From: Oncomelania hupensis
Lineage: Eukaryota; Mollusca; Gastropoda; Littorinimorpha; Pomatiopsidae
Reading direction: 5' to 3'
Assembly: GCA_036898135.1 (NCBI GenBank)
Contig: CM072515.1
Coordinates: forward strand, 21,639,230-21,703,229
DNA length: 64,000 nucleotides
The position numbers and the translations under genes are program-made. Positions 35,093-46,669 of this stretch are shown piece by piece. Position 1 is the first letter of the stretch, and each line of letters begins with the position of its first letter. The notes below the pieces were generated by a model. It did not search any database. It was given only the letters and a program-made list of their open reading frames with translations, and had not been told where the DNA came from.

Positions 35093-35405
35093 TTTAGCCT
35101 TTAGTTCCAGTCTGTCATAAAATATCCTTTGTAGTATAAGTACTTAGCCTTTGAGTTTGGTGCTTTTACAGCCTTCGAGTTCCAGTCTGTCTGAGAATGT
35201 ATTCTTAATAGTATATTTACTTAGCCTTGGAGTTCGGTGTTGTTAGACTTTAGTTCCAGTCTGCCATAAGATATTCTGTGTAGTATAGGCACTTAGCCTT
35301 TGAGTTGGATGTATTTAGCGTTCGAGTTCTAGTCTGAGGAGGTGTTCTCTGTAATATCATTATTTAAGCCTTTGAGTGCGGTGTAGTTAGCCTTTAGTTC
35401 GTCTA
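35093..35405 (+). repeat. Diverged minisatellite, about 75-bp unit
   Basis: Four units share TTTAGTTCCAGTCTG, a GTAGTATA-type centre and ACTTAGCCTTTGAGTT. The second and fourth units are the most diverged. Confidence 0.8.
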
Positions 35406-35639
35406 ACCTCCAGTGCTGCCGTTTGGTTGCGCCATGATCTGTTTTGATTCAGTTTAGTTTTTGTTGTTGTAAAAGCAGGAGCAAATCACAACCGTTAGTC
35501 GAGGGCGATTGGAATATTACTTTCGATGTACCGGTTTTGTTTTATTTAATTCTGGTTTAAGACTGATAATAGTCCGGTAGATTTTAGTACACTCGAGGTT
35601 GTATTTACCTTACCTTACTTGTTGGAGGTAGTCTACTTT

Positions 35640-36400
35640 TGAGTGTATGTGACCAAGTGTTGACATTTTACGCTGTTTTAGCTGCAATTTGGTCTGTCTG
35701 ATTAATAAGTTTCGAAGTTTGTTACGCGCTGTTTATTTTTAGTGCAACACTATTTTTGCATAGAAGTGCAGAAAGTTGACGTACAGCTGCTCACTGACTT
35801 GTAAATGAAAGAGTTTTATTAATAATATAAGTTCTTGTTGCACCTTTACCAGTCTGATTAAGTTTCGATTTTTTTTATGTTGACGTTGTTTGCGTCTGGT
35901 GCAGCCGTCCTTGGGATGAAGGTTTGAGCTTTCGGACTTTGCATAATTACAATAAAAGGATCGTCATGCGTCATTTAACTGTGATGTTAACTCTGTAGTC
36001 CGCCTGATTAAGTTTCGATTGCTTCGATTGTTTTAACGCTCTTTTTTCTTTTTTTCTCCGTTGATGGAAGTAGTGTGTTCTGACTTCGTATATATAAAGA
36101 AACAGCTTCGTGCATCAGTTTCGTGTTGTGATATCTTGGTCTGTCTGATTACTTTTTCGTTTGAAACGCAGTTTGTCGCTGGTGCAATCAGAGGTTTAAC
36201 GTTTGTTTACCTCTGGATCACGAATGGAAGCAACGGGTTCTGAGCTCAGCATTGTGAATCATTTAACGGTTTTAGTGCATCTTGGTCTGCCTGATTAATT
36301 TTCGATTTTTAACATTGTTTGTTGTTTGCACAACTGTGGTTTGTTTGGATGGAAATGCGGAAAGCTCAAACATGCTGCTTGCTGACTTTATTTTTAAAAA
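35640..36400 (+). repeat. Diverged tandem array, about 148-bp period
   Basis: CTGATTAAGTTTCGATT-like strings occur near 35698, 35853, 36001, 36142 and 36290 (spacings 155, 148, 141, 148). Each is followed by TTGTTTGCGTCTGGTGCA-like sequence. Point divergence is strong, so this is an old array. Confidence 0.7.
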
Positions 36401-37088
36401 AAAAATTAAAATCCTTGTGCATTCTTTCGTCGTGTTTTTGCAACTTATTTTTTTTTACAGACTGTAAAAGTAGAACTTATTCATCCAAATGACAACGTGT
36501 ACATTGCATATATGGAAACTTTTTTCGTAATTCTTTCTGTTCAGTTTTGATTTTTGTATTTTACCAAAGCGCTCTAATACAAGACGCATTACTAATGACT
36601 TAGGATAACGGTGCGTAATGACAGTGTAGACCTACCTAGTTAATTATTAATTGCCGTTGTTACTGATGAGAAGACGCACAATTATTGAAGTACGCAATAC
36701 TTTAAAATTAAAAAAAATAAAAACCAAAACCACAAAGTGCAATGCACAGTAGCAATGTATTATAAAATACATTTTTTTTGTTTACAAATGCGATGCACAA
36801 TAACAATGTAGGTACAGTGATTGTTTATTGTTGTTATCTGCATTCACATAGAGAAGAGCAACGGTGTGCACTAGTTCCTAGCGAGCAGTCACAGCAGCTG
36901 ACAGCTGCTGCTGTCAGCGTAGCATTAATATCATTTCCTCCCGTCAGAGGTTTTTATGTGTAGCAAAGACTGATGGTGATGTTGGTGTTTTAACCAAACA
37001 CCACACCAACAAAAGAAGCGCAAAGCTGTCTGGCCCACTCGACAGACTGGTTTGTTTGTGCTTTCTGACACCTGGGTTCTATAATATT
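36400..37088. other. Non-coding stretch
   Basis: AT-rich, with no element recognised; a CAGCTG-rich patch lies near 36892-36912. Confidence 0.45.
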
Positions 37089-37089
37089 A

Positions 37090-37960
37090 CAGGAATGCGC
37101 CAACGATTTTCGCGTCGTGTTTTAATGTGCTATGGGTGTGATTACAGCGACCGAGGCCAGCCAGCATAATCTTTAGTCTTAAATTAAACTGCGGTCTAAC
37201 ACTTCTTATGGAACTGATGTGTTGATGTGCTGTAATTGGATCTTTGAACATGGAAACGTTTAGTAGAACGGAGGTTTTAGGAATAAAAGCCTAGGCTTGT
37301 TATCTGCTCTAATGTAAAACGGCAGGCGTATTGGTATATGCATGATTATTCTGTCTGAAACCCCGAAGTTGGTTTGTATATTGGGATTATACCGACCGAG
37401 GCAGGTAGGGAAGCATCATCGTAAATGTTCAAAGTAGTTTAATAATAGTAAGACGGATTCGTGTCCCCCCCTCCCCCTGCCCTATCCACAACACTGTGAT
37501 TATTCTCAGGGAGTAAGCTTAAAGCAAACACTAACAGGTCTTGGTATTGCTTAAAATTTAAATCGATTTGAGTTCGTTTATTGAGATTATGCAGACGGAG
37601 ACATGCAGAGAAAGCATCGACCTATATTTTAAATCTGGTTTAATAGTATAGTGGAACTGATTCGTTGTTGTGTGTGGGTGTGCGTGGGTGGGTGTGTGAC
37701 TGTGAGTGTGTGCGCGCGCGGTCTCTCTGTGATAATTCTCTAGACAGTAAGTTCATTGGCCCTAGTATGATTTGTTGTTTACATAATAGAACCGATTGGG
37801 GTTTTGTTTTGTAGAGATTTTTCCGACCGAGGCATGCAGCAAAGCAGCATCCTGCAACTGTCGTAAACTGATTTTGGTTTTAAAATGGTGAAGGAACTGA
37901 TTGATTGTTAAAACGTTGTGATTTAGCACGGAGGCAGCAAGCATTTTTTACGTTTGAATT
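37090..37960 (+). repeat. Diverged tandem array, about 200-240-bp unit
   Basis: ACCGACCGAGGCAGGTAG-like strings appear near 37149, 37391, 37586, 37822 and 37928. Each of the first four is followed by GTTTAATAG and GGAACTGATTCGTTG-like sequence. A GT-rich patch lies at 37670-37725. Confidence 0.6.
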
Positions 37961-37961
37961 T

Positions 37962-38415
37962 ATTATTACTAATACTGGAATAAGTTTGTTTTCATACGCT
38001 TTATACCAACTTGTCAAACTTGTGATTTGGCTCTGGGCGTCCATTAGTTTAGAAATTGTAGAAGGTGAATGGTATAGTTGGTGTCCTCAATTGATCCCCA
38101 GGCCTAACACGTAGATTGCCACCAAACAAAGTAAACATAATGAAATACCGCTGCCACTTTCATTTTACAGTAGGTGGAAGTTCACTGTTCTAAAACTAAA
38201 GCATCCATATTTGGTTCACTGAATGAATTAACAGCAGAATCCGCTAAAATGGTGGATCTCAGCAGAGGTCGTTTAATGACCTAAGTTAGAAAAAAATCGT
38301 TCGTAAACTGTTGTGCAAATCGAGCCTAAACATAGAACAGAATCCCCCAAACGACGAAGTAATCAGAGATTGCTTAAGAACTGATGAAGAAAAAAAAAGG
38401 ATTGCTCTCTCTCTC

Positions 38416-38446
<31 letters not shown>

Positions 38447-39020
38447 TTTTTTTCTCTCTCTCTCTCTCACCTGCTTATGTACATAGACCCTAAATTTGTT
38501 ACAGAATCCTCAAAACATTAATTCAACCGGAACCTGCCGTGGAACTTCCACACATACAATCGATCGGTTTCCCTTGTTTATTTCTGCTGAATCCTGTTGA
38601 AAACTTTCGGTTTCATGCATTTATTTTGGTATTATTTTCGGGTATTCAAATGGCGAGTTTAGTCTCTTTTAGCATCAAAACGTAAAATCGAGGCGTTTAT
38701 AGTTGTGTGGATTGTGTGTTTGTGATTGGTATTTGGAATGCTAGGAACCGAGGTTCTGGAACTTGGAAAGGAATTGAATTGTGCGGCCCAAACATGGATG
38801 CGGCAGTAGGTAGACTACGTTTACGTTGTATGATTCAGTTACTGCTGTCAGTGACGTAGAAGTGTAAATTAACTCTACAAACAACGTCGCTGATCTTTAT
38901 TTTTTTTTAAAATTTGTGTTAAAAACCTTGTGGTTGTGGCTGCACGGTTTGGAGAATTGAAAGCAGGAGAAAGTGGATACTAGGTGTGACGGGAACCGAA
39001 AAGGTTTATGTGATAGCGGC
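37962..39020. other. Non-coding stretch upstream of the candidate exon
   Basis: Contains a (CT)n tract (38405-38468) and no other repeat. If the exon at 39021 is a true first coding exon, promoter and 5' UTR should lie here. No TATA box at a convincing position was found. Confidence 0.4.
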
Positions 39021-39251
39021 ATGTTCCAGTTTTACTCGCACTGGAATCACGAAAACAGTAGTAGCAACGCGGCGGAGACGCTGGACTGCATGATGTGGGA
39101 CGGAAGACGCGGTAGACACAACAGGTTTGCCTTCCGCCCTCCCTCTCTGGCGCTGTCCAGGGCCCAGCCCATGGGGCTGATCGGCGGGAGTATCGTCCGT
39201 GAGTTCGACCACCAGGACAAAGCCATCCAGTGCGACTTCGATGACATTTGG
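39021..39251 (+). CDS. Candidate first coding exon of a host gene
   Basis: The best non-transposon coding candidate in the window. An ATG at 39021 opens 77 codons, ending ...CDFDDIW, followed by the donor GTAAAT at 39252, phase 0. The frame stays open upstream to 38973 without another ATG. Codons are GC-rich and evenly used, unlike the AT-rich flanks. The peptide starts MFQFYSHWNHENSSSNAAE and includes SLALSRAQPMGLIGG and REFDHQDKAIQCDF. There is no signal peptide or membrane segment. I do not recognise the family. The next exon is not visible in the 25 kb downstream, so the intron would be long. Confidence 0.5.
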
Positions 39252-39254
39252 GTA

Positions 39255-39828
39255 AATCTTCATCATGATGTTTGTTGTTGTTGACGACTTTAGGGCAAAT
39301 TCATCATTCTGTTTATTTCATTTAACGACTACTCACATCTATGATGTTTTTTGTCTAATAGCTATCACAGATGGGACTAGACGTTAACATAAATAAATAA
39401 AATTAAATCAAAACATCATTATAGATTTTCAGTAGTGTACTTTTTGCAACCACGTCTATTCTACCTTAGCTTACACTAGTGTAGCTTTGTCTTTCCTAGC
39501 CTTACATAACCTAACATAGCCTAGCATGACTTACCTATCTATCTGCCTATAGATGTTGATCAATAATAATTATCTGTCTACTACCCATACACCAATCCTC
39601 TTCAACTGATCTTAAATCGCGTGATGTGTGCCTGTCTGTCACGAAAGACGATGACTGGCACTAGAGAAGTACTTTAAGAAACATCCCTGATTTATGAGTC
39701 TACGACTCCATGTAATAAGCACTTTACCGCCAAGTTTTGAACAAACTGCTTGTAGTTCCATCTGCATGATTTATTGCTACTAGTTAATAGTTAGATATTT
39801 AGGTTTTCTTCGTAATAGTTACATACAG
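39255..39828. other. Non-coding stretch (possible intron)
   Basis: No feature recognised; a CCTA/ACCTA-rich patch at 39495-39545. Confidence 0.4.
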
Positions 39829-39922
39829 AATATGAGGTATTTCCAACGAGATCTATTCAATGTTTCCACGAGCCAAAGGCGAGTAAAACATTGAATCGAT
39901 GGAGTTGGACATATCTCATATT
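39829..39922. repeat. 94-bp imperfect palindrome
   Basis: Arms 39829-39865 and 39886-39922 pair at 31 of 37 positions. The 20-base loop contains CGAGCCAAAGGCGAG, itself partly symmetric. Compact palindromes of this kind are typical of MITE remnants. Confidence 0.8.
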
Positions 39923-40101
39923 CCACGCAAACAGGCTGATAACATTTATGTATCGATTTCATCGAATCAAAATATAAAACGGGAAATTTGCCTAAACAAC
40001 ATATACATCAAATTTTTTTCAAAGGCCTATTTGTCACAGATCACTTCACACAACACCTTCTAAAGAATGCACCATAACAAAGTAGTTCACGCTTTGGACA
40101 C

Positions 40102-40576
40102 CTATCCTATCCTATCCCGTAACTCGAAGGTCGTTGGGGCACCACAGATGATCGTTTAACAAGCGTACTCCATCTTTTTCTGTCCTCAGCAACCCTAATG
40201 GCTTCGCTCAGTGTCAAGCCAGTCCATTCTCGAATGTTGTCATCCCACCTCTTTTTCGGTCTCCCTCTTTTTATGCCTCCTTGCACCGTGCCTTGCAGGA
40301 TGGTATTTGCAAGGCCTGATGTTCTAGAGGTGTGGCCGTACCATCGGAGTTTCCGTTTCTTCACCACTGTGAGCGTGTCATTGTGATGTCCAATATCTTG
40401 TGTGATGGTCTGTCGGACTTCATCGTTGGTGATGTGCTTACTGCTAGGTATAGAAATGCCCATAAGTCTTCTGTAGCACCTCATCTCCATGCCTTGTATT
40501 CTTCGTTGGAGATCTGCTGTGAGGGTCCATGTTTCGCAAGCGCATAGGAAGACGGAGATGACAAGGTAGCGCAGCA
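40102..40576 (-). mobile_element. 5'-truncated RTE LINE (copy 3)
   Basis: 475 bp covering the C-terminal end of the reverse transcriptase. On the minus strand it reads ACETWTLTADLQRRIQ, MEMRCYRRLMGIS, KKRKLRWYGHTSR and RGRPKKRWDDNIREWTGL, ending YGIG and a stop formed inside the ATAGG tail. It is bounded by a perfect 10-bp target-site duplication, CTTTGGACAC at 40092-40101 and 40577-40586. The frame is open from end to end, so it is a young insertion. Confidence 0.93.
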
Positions 40577-40770
40577 CTTTGGACACATTTGCAGCAAAGA
40601 TTAATTCTCAACACGCTTTCAACGTTTTCGCATCATATAAACACTGAAATATTCTTGGTAGGTGCCATCAATTTGACAAAAAACAGCATTAAACCTCAGT
40701 TGACAATAGATCTATGGTGTCAACTGATTGGAAATTCTAGACGCCTAAGTCGCTAAAAAATGGCGGCACT

Positions 40771-40953
40771 TATAAAGAAAGTTTTTGTTAACGTCCAGCA
40801 CAGAAGTAAGAATTTTGACATTCCGTCGGTTGTATTGTTATGTTCGCAGTATCTGAAGTAAATTATAAAGAAAGTTTTTGTTAGCATCCAGCACAGAAGT
40901 AAGAATTTTGACATTCCGTCGGTTGTATTATGTTCGCAGTATCTGAAGTAAAT
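40771..40953 (+). repeat. Tandem duplication, 90-93-bp unit
   Basis: Units 40771-40863 and 40864-40953 differ by three point changes or so and a 3-bp indel (TTG). High identity means a recent duplication. Confidence 0.95.
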
Positions 40954-40954
40954 A

Positions 40955-41708
40955 GCTGCAAGAAGACAGTATCTGTCCTCTGCACAAACAATAGATTTAT
41001 GAACTGAATCGAAGGCGACAGGTTCATGATTTGCGGTTCAAACAAAGTCGTCGTACACTTTTGCTTTCCTTCGACGACGAAACAGATAATTATGTTACAT
41101 TTGTAATATGCTATTATTACCACCTCCTAACAACCCTTGTCGGGAATTTAAAACGCGTCTTTATTAATGGTTTAATCGGGCTGGTGCTCTAGAATCTATA
41201 AGCTCGTCTTCAATCCATGGAGAATTGACTCCCCCCCCCCCCACCTCCACCCTCCTCCATCCGCCTTCTCTTTTGCGTGGACAACAGTGGCAAGTAGTCC
41301 GTGTAATTATTCTTACACTTTCATATTCCAAGCTTTGCTAGAAACATTGCCATCTGTGCTTGGTCAATTACTTCGCGATATCAGTTTTAGGCACACTCTA
41401 CTTGGCCAATGAAAATATACGACATTTGTGGGAATCGATACATTTAGTTTTACTTCGCAGTAGCTGTATAAAGATAGATATATACAGACCTTTTAGCGTG
41501 AACCCTAGTTCCTATATTGTTTCGAATGTGTGTGTGTATGTGTGTGTATGTTTTTGTATACGTGCATGCGAGCGTGCGTGCGTGTGTGTGTGTGCGTGCG
41601 CGAGATATTGCTTATCATTGCTTATAATTTTTAACATTAACACATTTGCATTTAAACTTCCAAACAACCACATTTTAAACAAAATAAATAAACAAATAAA
41701 TAAATAAA
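40955..41708. other. Non-coding stretch
   Basis: A C run near 41231 and a GT-rich patch at 41526-41602; no gene seen. Confidence 0.5.
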
Positions 41709-41710
41709 CA

Positions 41711-41711
41711 A

Positions 41712-41791
<80 letters not shown>
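41711..41791. repeat. (AAT)n microsatellite
   Basis: About 27 AAT units preceded by AAATAAAC-type repeats (41680-41710). Confidence 0.97.
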
Positions 41792-41792
<1 letters not shown>

Positions 41793-41799
41793 GGTCTGT

Positions 41800-42833
41800 A
41801 AGTGAGTTTCGGGACGATGTAGAAAAACAACAACAAACAACAACACAAACAAGACAACCAACAAAAACGAACAACAACAGAAACAAACATGACGTCTTAC
41901 TTGAACACATTTGCGTCGTCCCGACAAATCACCTACCCACCTTTTATTTTATGAAGTCTTTAAACTGGTACCCTATGTTTGAACAACTACTAGGTGCACA
42001 TATCACATTTCACATACATACCCAGCTGGTTATAATAATTAGGATGAAATTTATTGCCTAGATTTGCTTGAGCCGAATATACTTCACTGCCTTGTGTGAC
42101 AAATAAGCGAGTTTATTAAAGTAATTCTGCGCATATCCATTAATTATTTATTATATATCCATTAATTATTATTTATGGGGGGGGAGAGAGAGAGAGGGAG
42201 GGAGGGAGGGGGGAGGGAACAATTAACTTCATCAGATAGTAGAACACATGTGATGTACGGTAGTTATTCCATGTGTGTGTGTGTATGAACGCGCGCGCGC
42301 GCGTGTGGTTGTGTTTGTATAATAAGTAGTTAAACTTTAAAGTTCGAAAAACCTTATGTTATATAGATCAAAGCGTCACATAATTAAGCCGTAAAACGAA
42401 ATTTATATCCTGGATTGTTTGAAGGTACTTTTATTGAATTATTTCACATTAAACCAATGCCTTCAGCGTAATAATTTACCTAATTTCACAGGTGACAGAT
42501 TGATGAAAGGGTGCTAGAATTTATATTTGTAAAGGAAGGACAGTAAGTTTGAATGACGTTGGTGGGATTTTGCTTAAGCTTAAATTTAATTACCCGTTAC
42601 TTAACTTGATATCGGTTCCGATTTATCTGTCGTTCAACAGTATTTGTTTGTATGCCCGGTGTACACATTTCATGTGCTAACAATTGTTTAACGGATCATA
42701 CAGTGGGTTATTGCGTGCGGAATTCGATTAAAAAGAAAATTTGTGCTGAAACATCCCCTTAATGTTACGCATCTCTCTCCCCTAAGACAAACATATTTAA
42801 AGTTTTTGTTAACACCACCACCACCACCACAAC

Positions 42834-42882
<49 letters not shown>

Positions 42883-43300
42883 TTGTCTAACCTTCCTCCT
42901 CCTCATCATCATCATCATTGACTTCTTCTTCATCATCGTCGTCATCGTCATTGCTGTGGTCGTCATCGCCGCTACCGCCACCACTGTAACGCTTCAAAAT
43001 GTATCATCTATTCACGCGATATAATTTATTAGATCTGTTAGCTTAGGTTTGTACCACGGTGCTGTAAAATGTATGTTGATTCATTGGCTGAGAGCATGAC
43101 GGAGCTGCTAGCGTTAAGAGGCTTGCACTAAGGATAAGATCTTGTTGAAGGTAAAATATTACCTTAATTACTGAAATTAAAATAAACTCTTAATTTTTCG
43201 AATTACATTTCTCGATATCTAGGTAAAATGTCGTTTCTTGGTTAAATCGGGCAATAAAGTTGTATGGTTTTGTATTGTATTGTACTGTATAATAGTTGAT
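41800..43300. other. Non-coding stretch with (ATC)n
   Basis: Purine-rich patch at 42180-42217, GC dinucleotide run at 42291-42303, and (ATC)n at 42836-42881 followed by mixed CTC/ATC/GTC triplets to 42985. No gene recognised. Confidence 0.55.
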
Positions 43301-43650
43301 AAAATGAAAAAGGGCTGGACGGGGTAAGGCTGTTTAAATTTAATTAAATTTGTAACGGTGAAAACGTTTGCGCAGTGGAGATAAGATTAGATACTCAATG
43401 ATTTATAGGGTCCAGCGGACTGCTAAGAGCAAAATCTGGACCACCGCAGTGGAGATGCATGAGATGGGCGTTTCCTCAGAAAGATGGACCGGGAAAAAAA
43501 AGAAGTTTGTCACTTGATAAAATAGAAAAGAGCTGGACTGTGTAAGGGCTGTTTTAGTTTCCTTAAATTTGTAGCGCTGAAGAGGTTTGAGCAGTGGAAA
43601 TGAAGGAGATGGGCACTTCCTCAGAAAGCTGGACTAGAGAAAAATCAGTC
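43300..43650 (+). repeat. Diverged duplication, about 200-bp unit
   Basis: GGGCTGGAC, GTAAGGCTGTTT, AAATTTGTAACGGTGAA and GCAGTGGAGAT-type strings in 43305-43500 recur in 43520-43650. GGCGTTTCCTCAGAAAGATGG and GGCACTTCCTCAGAAAGCTGG match closely. A diverged copy of the 64-bp repeat lies within the first unit (43409-43441). Confidence 0.7.
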
Positions 43651-43760
43651 TGTAAGAACTTATATATTTTTTTTTAAATCTCATTTAAACATATTTTGTT
43701 TTGAACAATTTGATTCTTTGTTTGTTTGTTTGTTGTTGTCTCATCTGAAACGTTACAGGA

Positions 43761-43838
43761 ACGCACCCTGCGTAGCCATGACGAGCCGACACATTCACCT
43801 CCCTAAAACTCGGCTAGTCTCAGATACGCAGGGTGGAG
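43761..43838. repeat. Short element with terminal inverted repeats
   Basis: CACCCTGCGTA (43763-43773) and TACGCAGGGTG (43825-43835) are perfect inverses, with weaker pairing continuing inward (ACGAGCCGA against CTCGGCTAG). Size and structure suggest a MITE-like family member. Confidence 0.55.
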
Positions 43839-43987
43839 AACAGCTTCATTGTTTTCTTTAAAGGACTGAGTAATAGAGTTGTATGATTTATAGGTGCACC
43901 CTTCACTCATTAAATCGTGTGTACTACTATTATAGCACTGGAACGTCAATTTGATGCGCAATTTGACCTTACATTTTGGTTCACGTG

Positions 43988-43990
<3 letters not shown>

Positions 43991-44086
<96 letters not shown>

Positions 44087-44102
44087 GTTATTGTTATTGT
44101 TG

Positions 44103-44133
<31 letters not shown>
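43991..44133. repeat. (CT)n, (TTG/TTA) and (ATT)n microsatellites
   Basis: A (CT)n tract of about 46 units with a TTT break, then mixed TTG/TTA, then ATT units at 44108-44133. Confidence 0.96.
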
Positions 44134-44365
44134 GTGTCTTACAAATTTTCTGATTTTTGCAAATCTGCGTGAGATGAATCCTATATAATACAAAAACGAC
44201 ATTAACATTTCTTGGGTCCGTCTTCCTGTCCTTCGTTCGGCGTCTGTGCAAAACTTGTAAGTGGATTAATATCTCAGAACCTATTTTAATTATTACATCC
44301 GAACTTGGTAAGATGGGGTATTTCCATGAGACTTCATAAGTGATCACAGAATGAATGACTTCACG

Positions 44366-44960
44366 TCAAGGTCACAGGGTAAACAAATGCTAGTCAAAAA
44401 GGACAATGTTTAATAAAAGTTTTCTTTTTTTGTAAAGATTATTATTATAAAACTTGTGATTCTTTAATGCATGATAGATATTAATGAGACGCATATTTTG
44501 CATAGTTGGTTAACCTCATTCTAAGGTCAAGGTCACTGGAGCTGTCCGAAGTCGGTTAGGTCCGAAGTCAATTAGTGTAGGTAATTTGAAGTGACCTTGA
44601 CCCTAAACTGTGAGAGATATAAAGCCTAAACGTGTGGTATTTGGAGATGATCTTTCATCTATGTTCCGTTTTTGCATTGATCTTGGTAAATGTCATTTTA
44701 GGCCTTGCAAAATCATACAAAAAAAAAGGTCATCGTACAGTAGAATGGCTCTATTTAACCCATAGTATGCAACAACATTGGGTTATTTGATAATACACGA
44801 GCATAAGATACACGGTCATCCAAAGGTCAAGGTTACTGATGCTCAAGGTCATCCCAAGGTCACTTTTATTTTGGCATAATACAGTTTTTACTGTAGTTTA
44901 TTTGATAGTACATGAGTGTATTTGGAGCCGCAGGTCAGGGTCATCTTAAGGTCAAGATAG
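44366..44960. promoter_or_regulatory. Cluster of TCAAGGTCA nuclear-receptor-like half-sites
   Basis: Four exact copies of the ERR/NR5A extended half-site TCAAGGTCA lie at 44366, 44527, 44592 (inverted) and 44843, plus several one-base variants (near 44824, 44860 and 44949). The region also looks internally repetitive, so the sites may be part of a repeat family and not an enhancer. No nearby gene is known. Confidence 0.45.
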
Positions 44961-45184
44961 AAAGATCAAAGTCGGTATTACTTTGTATTTTAATGCCACC
45001 GTTTCATTTTTTTTCTTTTGGAGCATTCATTTTCATGTTAAATATTGCAAGCAAGTTACATAAGGAGCATGTGAATCATATGGGCTTTACCCTTCTAGTT
45101 CGAACCTTTACTAAGCACATCAGCTGTGATACCGACCTGCAAGTGTGATTAGATTAGAGTCCACGGACACAGATGATTCGATGC

Positions 45185-45230
45185 TTAGATTAACGTCCCT
45201 GGACACTTTCGCATATAAGGGACTTGAATA
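45185..45230 (-). mobile_element. SINE core fragment (family of 2.70 kb)
   Basis: Carries the palindromic core GTCCCTGG...GGGAC around ACTTTCGCATATAAGGGAC. It matches 2705-2735 and 58935-58977. The tRNA head is absent. Confidence 0.6.
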
Positions 45231-46498
45231 GTTGCAGTCAGTAGGAGTTGTCTCGAGGAGGGTGAAAGGGGTGATGTTGTTGTTGTTGTTGTTGTTGTTG
45301 TTGGGGTGATGATGAACTAGCTGCCTTAAATAGGCTCAGGCTCGCAATGGGGCCTTGCAACACACTGGCTGGCATGCCGGTAGTTAACTAGGCATATATC
45401 ATTCCCCAATCACTTATCTCACCCGCCACTTCTCGTGTTCCTTAATTTGTATTTCGTTTCCTGTTTAGCTTTTAGCATCGCCGGGTTAAATGTCTGGGTA
45501 GCTTTCTTATAAATCTAGTCAATTTAAGATTCACCTTCAGGTTGATGTTGAAGGTACAGGTAGCGGCATATACAGTATTGTCGGTACCATCTTAGGGGAT
45601 ATACTGAAGGTATCGAGTCCTGAGCATGCTATACCACAGTACAGGGGGAAAAAGCAGCGGTAGATATAAGAATGAAAATATATTTTCTACGTCATCAACA
45701 TCACCCGTACTTTCTAATACACCTACGCTTAGCAAGCTTTTGTTTAAAAGACCATGAGACGTTCACTGGGCAAATTGGTTATTGAGATGAAGTTTGTAAA
45801 AACCCTGACCGACTGAAACCACCAAGTTTGAGATAGAGACTTAGAAATTGATTGGTTACATTAGTTATTGAAATTTTTTGTGTGGACTCAACATGAGACA
45901 GTTCCACACAAAACACCGACACCTTTTAATTGGCAGATTTTGCCTCACCTCCCCACCCCCGGATCCTTTACTAGTGGAAATCGAATTTTAAAAATATTTC
46001 AATGGAGACAATAAGTTTAGGTGGTAATTGTCTTGCCTAAAGAATTGGCACTGGAGTTAAAAGACATATTTTTTATATAATCTTTGTTGAATGCTTCTTT
46101 GAACCACTTCCAAAACTCCATTAACTGACAGTGCTTCACATGACCATTTTAAATGGAGTAGATTTGTCAAGTAGTACTGGAATCAAACTTAGGGAAATAG
46201 ATGTGGTCTTTAACCCTTTGGATCTCTGTTCCATTTGGACTACCTCTCAGTTATCCGTGTCACCACTGCCATGGCAACTTAAAGCTCTGTTTGACGTAAT
46301 ACTATAGCTTCAAGGATGAAAGAGAGAACTACGAGTCATTCTCTATGTATGAAGTGTCGGGTTTCGAAGTTTCCACAGTTCCAGGAGTTTGAATAGTATC
46401 AGTAGCAGAGACGTTCCAGAGTTCTAGTTGTACTGGTGTTGATTGATATGAGGTGAACATTGCCAATATATATATAGAACGAGGCCAATGAACAAGGC
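45231..46498. other. Non-coding stretch
   Basis: Short (GTT)7 at 45283-45303. No gene or element recognised. Confidence 0.5.
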
Positions 46499-46499
46499 C

Positions 46500-46665
46500 T
46501 GAACTGAGAACGGTGGTGGTGGCGCAATAGGTTGGTGGTTGGGAAGTGGTCCGGGGATAGGTTGTGGAGAGAATATATATGCGGGCGCCTCGGGCGGCTT
46601 GAATTAGATCCTGTATTGGTCTGGAAGCTGGAAGAGCGCTATATAAAAGGAATTAATAAATAAAT
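46500..46665 (+). repeat. Retroelement 3'-tail fragment
   Basis: GGCGCCTCGGGCGGCTTGAA and AGAGCGCTATATAAAAGG followed by AATAAATG repeats: a typical L2/CR1-like 3' end with a simple-repeat tail. Related to 24480-24615. Confidence 0.55.
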
Positions 46666-46669
46666 GCAA

